From SVTX01 sp045658225 (GTDB taxonomy: Bacteria; Bacillota; Clostridia; Oscillospirales; CAG-272): 31,418 nucleotides of DNA. A program made the translations under genes and the position numbers. The notes under the pieces are model-generated. The model searched no databases, was not told where the DNA came from, and was given only the letters and a program-made list of their open reading frames with translations. The stretch covers positions 1 to 31,418 of the forward strand of contig JAZOUO010000018.1 in assembly GCA_045658225.1 (NCBI GenBank), in the 5' to 3' direction. Shown piece after piece: positions 22,858-28,900 of this stretch (the first letter of the stretch is position 1; each line of letters opens with the position of its first letter).

Positions 22858-25248
22858 ATGTCTGTAAAATACTCCCTCTCGGAAAGTCTTTACGAGATAA
22901 AATTCAACTTCAGATGCGCAGGCGACGGAATACACGTTTTTTTTGAGCCCAGCTCTCTGCCTGTACCAAAGCAGCAGCTTGAAGATCTCATAAACGACTG
23001 CAAAAAAAATAGAATAGACTGTATTATCCCCTGCCTTTCAGGTGTCTCCGAGGCGTCAGGGGCTACTTTTGCGCTTATTTCTGACTTTTACAGAGACTTG
23101 CTCTGCCTTGCAGAGAAAAAAGGCGTTCACATTGGTTTATCCATCGACAGACTTATTGAGGACTGCTTTTTTTCGGATTCTTCCATAGACGAGGAAACAA
23201 AACGCTCGATTTGCTCAAAAATACTTAACCAAAGAGAATATTACTGCACCGAGTGTGAGCACGTAAGCATGGACCTAAACGAGACCTCTGTTATGTCCGT
23301 GTCGGTGTTTGACGAGGAAAACGGAGAAAGTATAGACATATACCACACTCTGCAAAACGGCAGAGTCGAATACGACCCGCCCGTTGGAAACTGGGTGGTA
23401 AACGCCTATACCTGCGACTATGACAATGTCCTCGGCAGTCCTACAAGACGGACTGTAAACAAGCTTGACTTTGATGCGTCAAAGAGATTTCTGAACCTTG
23501 TGCTTGACTTTTTAGGCGGGAACGTTAAACGTCATCTTGGTAAAACGCTGTCGGTCATTTATATGAATAACATTTGCTTTGATTCACCCAACCGTCGAAA
23601 TTGGGACGACTCGTTCAATGAAAAATTTATGCAAATGTTTAACTTTGACCCCAAACCCCATTATAACTGTCTGTTTTACAGCGTTGGTGAGCAGACCCCT
23701 CACCTCAAGACTCTGTTTATGGCTTGCCGCGCCAAAATGCTGTCAGACGGAATATTTAAGGCACTCGATGCTTTTGCACGGGAAAACTCTCTTGAGCTTA
23801 TAAACAGCATTACCGAGCCAAAGTTGGCAGACTGCTCCTGGCTTGTTGGCGATGCGCTTCTGAACTTTTCGCATTCCTCCTGCGCACTGCTTGACAAGGC
23901 GTATATGTACGGCATAAACTCATTGAATCTTGCGTCAAGCGCGGGAGAAAACTTTGGTTTTGAGGATATATTCTGCGAACTTTACGGAGATTATCACACA
24001 ATATCCCCAAAAATAATGTTCAAGGATACTATAAACGCATATTCTCGCGGTTGCACTAAACTCCTGGCACATAACCCAAAAGATATATCCTATGACTCTA
24101 AAGACAATCTTACACGAAAGAAATTACTTGACCTCAACGCCCGTTGCAGAAATATGCTCAGGGGCGGATCGCGTGTATCAGACATAGCAATTCTCTACCC
24201 TATAGACTCGATGCACTCCGAGGTATTCCTTTATCAGACTAAGGAACTTGGCTTTGAGTATCCCAATATTATGCAGGACAACGACTATATGACTGTGATA
24301 AACATGCTATCATATTACTGCGGTCAGGATAGTATGCTTATCCACCCGAGTGTTATGAATTCGTCTTGTTCCGTCTCAGGAAATAAGCTTTGTATGACAA
24401 CTGACTCAGTCGAAAATAACTTCAGCGTGCTTATACTCCCAGGTATTTCGGTTATAGACATTGAAAATCTCCGTCTTATAAAAGAATTTTACGATAATGG
24501 CGGTAAAATAATCGCCACGGGCAGACTTCCGCGCTTTGCCGCAGAGTACCACCCCGACCTTGAAAAAGAGGCGGATGAGAACGACTTTATGCGCCAGAAT
24601 AAGTACGGAACAGACCTTGACATTGAGGTTAGAGAGACTATATCGCACATATTTGGAAGCGAGACATCTATACAGAGCAAGATAATGCAGTATTATCACA
24701 ATGAAAATAAAAATGGAGGAGAGGCGTATTTTATATGCTCGTCGAAGACCACATCTGACGGAACTCTGTTCTGCGACGAACGCTTGCTAAAGCGTATTCT
24801 CTATTCATTTAATATCCCGCTTGATGTATACATGAGTGAGCTTTCAAAGCAGATGGGATACGAAGCTCTGGGCGACATATACCCAAACTTTTCGCGTCTC
24901 GGACTTCACGCCACCTTCCCTGGCGGCGGCACAGTGAATCGCATACACAAAAAGCGCGGGGATTTGGACATATACTTCTTTTCAAATACTACGGACTCTA
25001 AATACGACGGATATGCGTTTATAAAAGGCTGTATTTCTCCTATCGCGCTTGATCCCATAAGCGGCAGACGGAAAAAAGTAGGATACAGATACGTTGAATA
25101 TAAGAACGAGGTATATACAGCAGTATGCCTTGATCTTGAGTCATGTGAGTGTGTGTTTATCCTTTCTATTGGAAATCGAACACCAAGGAGAAGAATAACA
25201 AATATTCCAAAAATTAAATCAATAGAGCATAACTTTTTAACTCAATAA
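22858..25248 (+). CDS. GH106-like (alpha-L-rhamnosidase superfamily) cytoplasmic protein
   Basis: A 796-residue protein with no signal peptide or membrane helix, and GGTGG 6 nt before the ATG. I read it as a divergent member of the GH106-type glycosidase group. An N-terminal barrel strand-helix is present (PSSLPVPKQQLEDLINDCKK, then IDCIIPCLSG), and W249-D-D-S-F lies where family members have a W-x-D-x-F segment. CELYGDY (E374) sits where the conserved S-E-A-F-G lies, followed by KDTINAYSRGCTKLLAHNP. Next is a glutamine-amidotransferase-like segment, LILPGISVIDIENLRLIKEF and GGKIIATGRLPR (548-559), and then IHKKRGDLDIYFFSNTTD (696-713), which matches the IHR-G-x-x-DIYF-x-x-N block of the group. 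The substrate and activity are unproven. It stands alone with its own promoter. Confidence 0.68.
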   Translation: MSVKYSLSESLYEIKFNFRCAGDGIHVFFEPSSLPVPKQQLEDLINDCKKNRIDCIIPCLSGVSEASGATFALISDFYRDLLCLAEKKGVHIGLSIDRLIEDCFFSDSSIDEETKRSICSKILNQREYYCTECEHVSMDLNETSVMSVSVFDEENGESIDIYHTLQNGRVEYDPPVGNWVVNAYTCDYDNVLGSPTRRTVNKLDFDASKRFLNLVLDFLGGNVKRHLGKTLSVIYMNNICFDSPNRRNWDDSFNEKFMQMFNFDPKPHYNCLFYSVGEQTPHLKTLFMACRAKMLSDGIFKALDAFARENSLELINSITEPKLADCSWLVGDALLNFSHSSCALLDKAYMYGINSLNLASSAGENFGFEDIFCELYGDYHTISPKIMFKDTINAYSRGCTKLLAHNPKDISYDSKDNLTRKKLLDLNARCRNMLRGGSRVSDIAILYPIDSMHSEVFLYQTKELGFEYPNIMQDNDYMTVINMLSYYCGQDSMLIHPSVMNSSCSVSGNKLCMTTDSVENNFSVLILPGISVIDIENLRLIKEFYDNGGKIIATGRLPRFAAEYHPDLEKEADENDFMRQNKYGTDLDIEVRETISHIFGSETSIQSKIMQYYHNENKNGGEAYFICSSKTTSDGTLFCDERLLKRILYSFNIPLDVYMSELSKQMGYEALGDIYPNFSRLGLHATFPGGGTVNRIHKKRGDLDIYFFSNTTDSKYDGYAFIKGCISPIALDPISGRRKKVGYRYVEYKNEVYTAVCLDLESCECVFILSIGNRTPRRRITNIPKIKSIEHNFLTQ

Positions 25249-25251
25249 AAA

Positions 25252-25271
25252 AGCCCGACCAATGGTCGGCT
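25252..25271 (+). terminator. weak hairpin after the GH106-like gene
   Basis: CCGACC/GGTCGG with loop AAT, extendable past a bulged C, starting 4 nt after the stop codon. The following bases are not a real T run, so termination may be partial. Confidence 0.45.
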
Positions 25272-25272
25272 A

Positions 25273-25430
25273 TTTCAAATTTAGTGGAGTTTTGCAAAGG
25301 AACTTAAATTTGAAAAATTGGTAAGCTTTCAAGTTTAGTGGAGTTTTTAACATTATTTTGATTTTTTGAAATTTCAGAAGCTTTCAAATTTAGTGGAGTT
25401 GGAGCCCCTCCCTCATTTTTGAAAGATTCC
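25273..25430 (+). repeat. three tandem 54-55 nt hairpin-forming repeat units
   Basis: The 19-nt core TTTCAARTTTAGTGGAGTT occurs at 25273, 25327 and 25382, a period of 54 and then 55 nt. Copies 1 and 3 are identical and copy 2 differs at one base. Copies 2 and 3 are preceded by AAGC. Each unit also holds TTTGAAA about 20-35 nt after the core, which can pair back to the core's TTTCAA. In unit 1 the pairing is 11 bp perfect (TTTCAAATTTA with TAAATTTGAAA at 25305-25315). The rest of each unit is variable. I found no other copy in the window. Function unknown. Confidence 0.72.
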
Positions 25431-25454
25431 ATCCATCATTGTTGCGATAATCAA

Positions 25455-25491
25455 AACAGTCCCGTTTTGCAATGTGCAAAGCGGGACTGTT
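25455..25491 (+). terminator. strong hairpin, probable terminator after the repeats
   Basis: AACAGTCCCGTTTTGC (25455-25470) pairs with 25476-25491 at 15 of 16 positions with a 5-nt loop, followed by the pyrimidine-rich CCTGTTTCTTC. It probably ends transcripts that read through from the GH106-like gene. Confidence 0.7.
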
Positions 25492-25602
25492 CCTGTTTCT
25501 TCAAAAACATATAAAATATCTCAAAACTATTAAATACACAGAGGTGCGAAAATTATAGCATCATATATAAAATTCTGCCGGAAATATTGTGTATATCGTA
25601 TA
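25492..25602. other. AT-rich gap without recognisable gene
   Basis: These bases lie between the hairpin at 25455-25491 and the promoter at 25603. I see no coding frame, repeat or strong structure here. It is the only part of the 609-nt gene-free stretch from 25249 to 25857 that remains unexplained. Confidence 0.5.
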
Positions 25603-25632
25603 TTGACAAATAATTCCATATTGTGGTAGCAT
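25603..25632 (+). promoter_or_regulatory. promoter of the structured leader before the WapA-like gene
   Basis: TTGACA (25603-25608), 18 nt, TAGCAT (25627-25632). The -35 is perfect and the -10 keeps the main positions. Confidence 0.62.
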
Positions 25633-25638
25633 AAAAAT

Positions 25639-25800
25639 AGATTAAGTGTGTCCCTTGACACCAAATATGAGAGAAGAAACCCAACACCGCGCATGAATAA
25701 TACACAGTGTGGACTCTTAATCAAACTGAACATCGATACTTTGCCTTGAGCGAAGATTATTAAAGACGTCTTACACGAGTAAGGCGTCTTTTGTTTATGT
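25639..25800 (+). ncRNA. candidate structured leader or small RNA ending in a terminator
   Basis: About 160 nt run from the expected transcript start to the terminator at 25762-25797. GATTAAG (25640-25646) pairs with CTTAATC (25716-25722), with GTCC (25650-25653) and GGAC (25711-25714) continuing the stem. A competing hairpin GTGTC/GACAC (25648-25652 with 25657-25661) uses the same bases. I could not match it to a riboswitch class I know; T-box and cyclic-di-GMP consensus segments are absent. It may be an attenuating leader or an independent small RNA. Confidence 0.5.
25762..25797 (+). terminator. intrinsic terminator upstream of the leader ORF
   Basis: AAAGACGTCTTA (25762-25773) pairs with TAAGGCGTCTTT (25780-25791) over 12 positions with one wobble, loop CACGAG, then TTGTTT. 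It stands between the promoter at 25603 and the next genes, as in attenuation. Confidence 0.85.
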
Positions 25801-25857
25801 TTATGCGTGTGTTTTGGCATATAACCTACGAACAATTAAAACAAAGGAGGAAATACG

Positions 25858-25935
25858 ATGAAATTTAACAGCTCACTTAGGAACACAACAAATCACCGAC
25901 TCCTTCCTCTGCTCTTGAGTAGTGCGCGCGCTTGA
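25858..25935 (+). CDS. 25-codon leader ORF with ideal ribosome site
   Basis: AAAGGAGG lies 7 nt before an ATG that opens 25 codons and stops at TGA 25933-25935. The peptide begins MKFNSSLRNTT and ends in a Leu-rich stretch followed by SSARA. No family is recognisable. The stop is 53 nt before the WapA-like start. The ribosome site is stronger than that of most genes in this window, which argues for real translation. It could be a leader peptide whose translation affects the downstream gene, or the cut-off head of a lost gene. Confidence 0.55.
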   Translation: MKFNSSLRNTTNHRLLPLLLSSARA

Positions 25936-25961
25936 AACGCATATTCGGATAATACTATATT
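25932..25961 (+). promoter_or_regulatory. possible second promoter just before the WapA-like gene
   Basis: TTGAAA (25932-25937), 18 nt, TATATT (25956-25961), 27 nt before the ATG at 25989. It is weaker than the other promoters here and partly inside the leader ORF. If active, it bypasses the upstream terminator. Confidence 0.35.
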
Positions 25962-25988
25962 CAAAAACACACTACGAAGGAGTACAAT

Positions 25989-28900
25989 ATGAAAAAATTA
26001 TCTTTTAAACTGATAGCAATACTGCTATCGGTAACTATACTCGCATTGTCGCTGCCGCTTACGACCTTTGCTCAAGCAATATCAGCTTTGGTCGATGAGG
26101 ACCCTTCTTTCGTCACAGAAACAGCGGAAGGACAATCAGAAAACACAACAAATATAGATGATACGGAAAACGTATTTGAAGTCGTTTCATTGCGAGAGGA
26201 AACGGTCAAGCATTTCAGACTTGACGACGGCACCTACGTAGCTGCTCAATACAGTAATCCCGTGCACTATCTTGACGATAACGGCGACTGGCAGGACATA
26301 GATAACACCCTTTATGATAACGGAAGTGATATCGCTACCTTCAATGCCAGAGTCAAATTTGCGAAGAAAATTACAGGCAATGAGACGTTATTCACACTAC
26401 ACGAGGGCAATCACAAGATTACTTGGGGGCTTGATGGCGCTATAAAGAAAACGACTGGCGTCGCAATTAACACCCAGACCGAACACGATGAGAGCGATAC
26501 CGTTCTTCAGAAAATGATGACTCTTGATAAGCTCTCTTCAAGAGTATTGTATGAAAATATTCTTGATGGAGTTGACCTTGAGTATATAATAAGCTCACAT
26601 AATGTAAAAGAGAACATTATCGTTAAGGAGAAAAAAGACTCATATGTCTATACCTTTACGATGAAGCTCAACAACCTTACTGCGCAGATGGATGCAGATG
26701 GCAACATTTTGATTGCTGACACTACGAGTGGCGAACAAAAATACGTCATTCCCGCGCCTATAGCATACGATGCTAATAATGAGTTCGCACCGCAGGATAA
26801 GATAAGCTACAGCTTAACATCATCCGGAAACGGCAAATATACACTGACTGTCACCGCTGATGCAGATTGGATGAACTCCGAAGACAGAGCTTTCCCAGTC
26901 GTGGTGGATCCTGTCATAAATGCGTCTGTGCCAGCCAGCAATGTTACAGATTCATATATAGACAGTAGTAATCCTGATTTATCATATTATTCGGGAGATA
27001 CTTATATTGTGGCAGGAAGCGGAAGTTCAAACCAAGAATATATTTCATATTGGATGGTTGATCCCGTAGAAAATATCCCCGAGAACGCCTATATCATATC
27101 CGCTAAGTTAAATTTATATTGTCACAGCTTCAGCAATCACTCTTCGGGAGAAACTGAACTGCATTTAGGTATATACCGTGTAACAAGCAATTGGAGCAGC
27201 GGACTCACATGGAATACTATGAGTAACAACAATGTAGGAAAAATAACTACTTTAATAGATTATGCAACACTGACGGCTTCTTCTCAAATGGAAAGAGTGT
27301 CGTGGGATATAACCTCCTTAGCGAAGCAGTGGTTCAATGGAAGCAGTAATTATGGAGTAGCAATAAAACAGATAGGGGATAGTAATATCTATGCTTCTTT
27401 TTGTTCTAACGAGGATGTGCGAATTCCCGACTTTGTTGTCCAATATAAGGATATGAAGGGATTGGAGTCCTATTGGACATATTCCTCTCACGATATTGGT
27501 TTTGCAGGAAGTGGACACGTTAATTTAGCAACAGGTAATCTGGTTCTAACTAAGCCCTTGCTTTCAACAACAGATAACCTTATGCCATATACACTTTCAT
27601 TAACTTATAATTCCTCAATGGCCAACAAGGGTTTTTTATACGACAATGCTCAGACTGCATATACGAGTAATTATATGCCACTTGGTTTTAAGTTAAATGC
27701 ATATGAAACCATTATAGAAAAATATTATTATGATGAACGCATAGTTCGGCGGAATATGTATATTCTTTCCGATGCAGACGGTACGGAACACTATTTTATG
27801 CCAGAGAAGGACTCATCGGGCGTATATAGTACAACGTCATATCAAGATGAGGATGGATTGCAACTTAAATTAAATGTTACTGACGACTTGATAACGATAA
27901 CTGATAATGCACAAAATGTCCGGACATATTCAAAAATGTCTTCCTCTTTGTACAGTGAGGTACTGAGCAGATGGTATCTATCGAGTATTACTGATGCTTA
28001 TGGCAATAAGGTAATATTTGGATTCACTACAGGATACAGACCAAATCTGATTAGTCTTCTTCCTAACGGGCACACTCAGCAAATAGATTTCTTGCATATT
28101 GAATACAATTCTGCCAATCGTCCTCATATAATTTGGAACCCAACAGCCAACCAAGCAATAATTTTGAGGTATTCACAAACCTGCTCGGGTGCTTTGGTAA
28201 CAACCAATGAAAAATATTTGCGACAAATTGAGTATGTTCATTCGACGGCTGCGATGTCCTTGACTGAATTAGAGAATTTTTACTTGGATACAACCGGCAG
28301 CACTAATATCGTGGTGGCCGCTACTGCAACATATACTTATGATGCAAATGGACGAATAATTAGCGCAAAAGACCATTTGTCACAGCAGGAAATAAAATAC
28401 ACATTAAATGGAAACGGATCCGTAAGTTATATAACACAGTACGGAGGCAACAATACATTAGGACAGAAGATCGAATTTTTATATGGAACCTCATATATAG
28501 ATATCCGGTCGTCTGGGACGGACGATATGTTTTTTAATATAGATGACATACGAACTCGATATACTTTTGATAACGAGGGGCGTGTTATTCAGTGTTATTC
28601 GATGGATGCTTCAAATAACCTTCTTGGAGCTACCTCGGGAGAGTATGAAACGCAGGATGATATAAGGAATACTCTTAAACCAACCATATCACTCGAAAGT
28701 AGTCCAACAAACTACCTTTTAAATGGCGGCTTTGATAATGCTGTCGCACTGAAATATTGGACCACGACTGCAAACGTATCGCAAACCTCGCAAAACGAGG
28801 GACATTCTTTTCATGCAAACGAAAATGTAGCACAGATTCGCATACAGCCTTATCTTACCGAATCGTTGGCTCAGTACACTCAAATACCCAAAGGTGATTA

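Noticed and set aside
25273..25400. Short regular repeats resembling a CRISPR array
   Set aside because: The cores are only 19-23 nt and there are three of them. The 'spacers' share TTTGAAA that pairs with the core, and no cas gene is near.
25639..25760. T-box or known riboswitch
   Set aside because: ACACCGCGC weakly recalls the T-box core, but the full core and a specifier loop are absent, and the downstream gene is not an aminoacyl or transport gene.
25530..25835. 101-codon open frame on the minus strand
   Set aside because: It runs antisense through a promoter, a folded RNA and a terminator, has no convincing ribosome site and has a random-looking composition.
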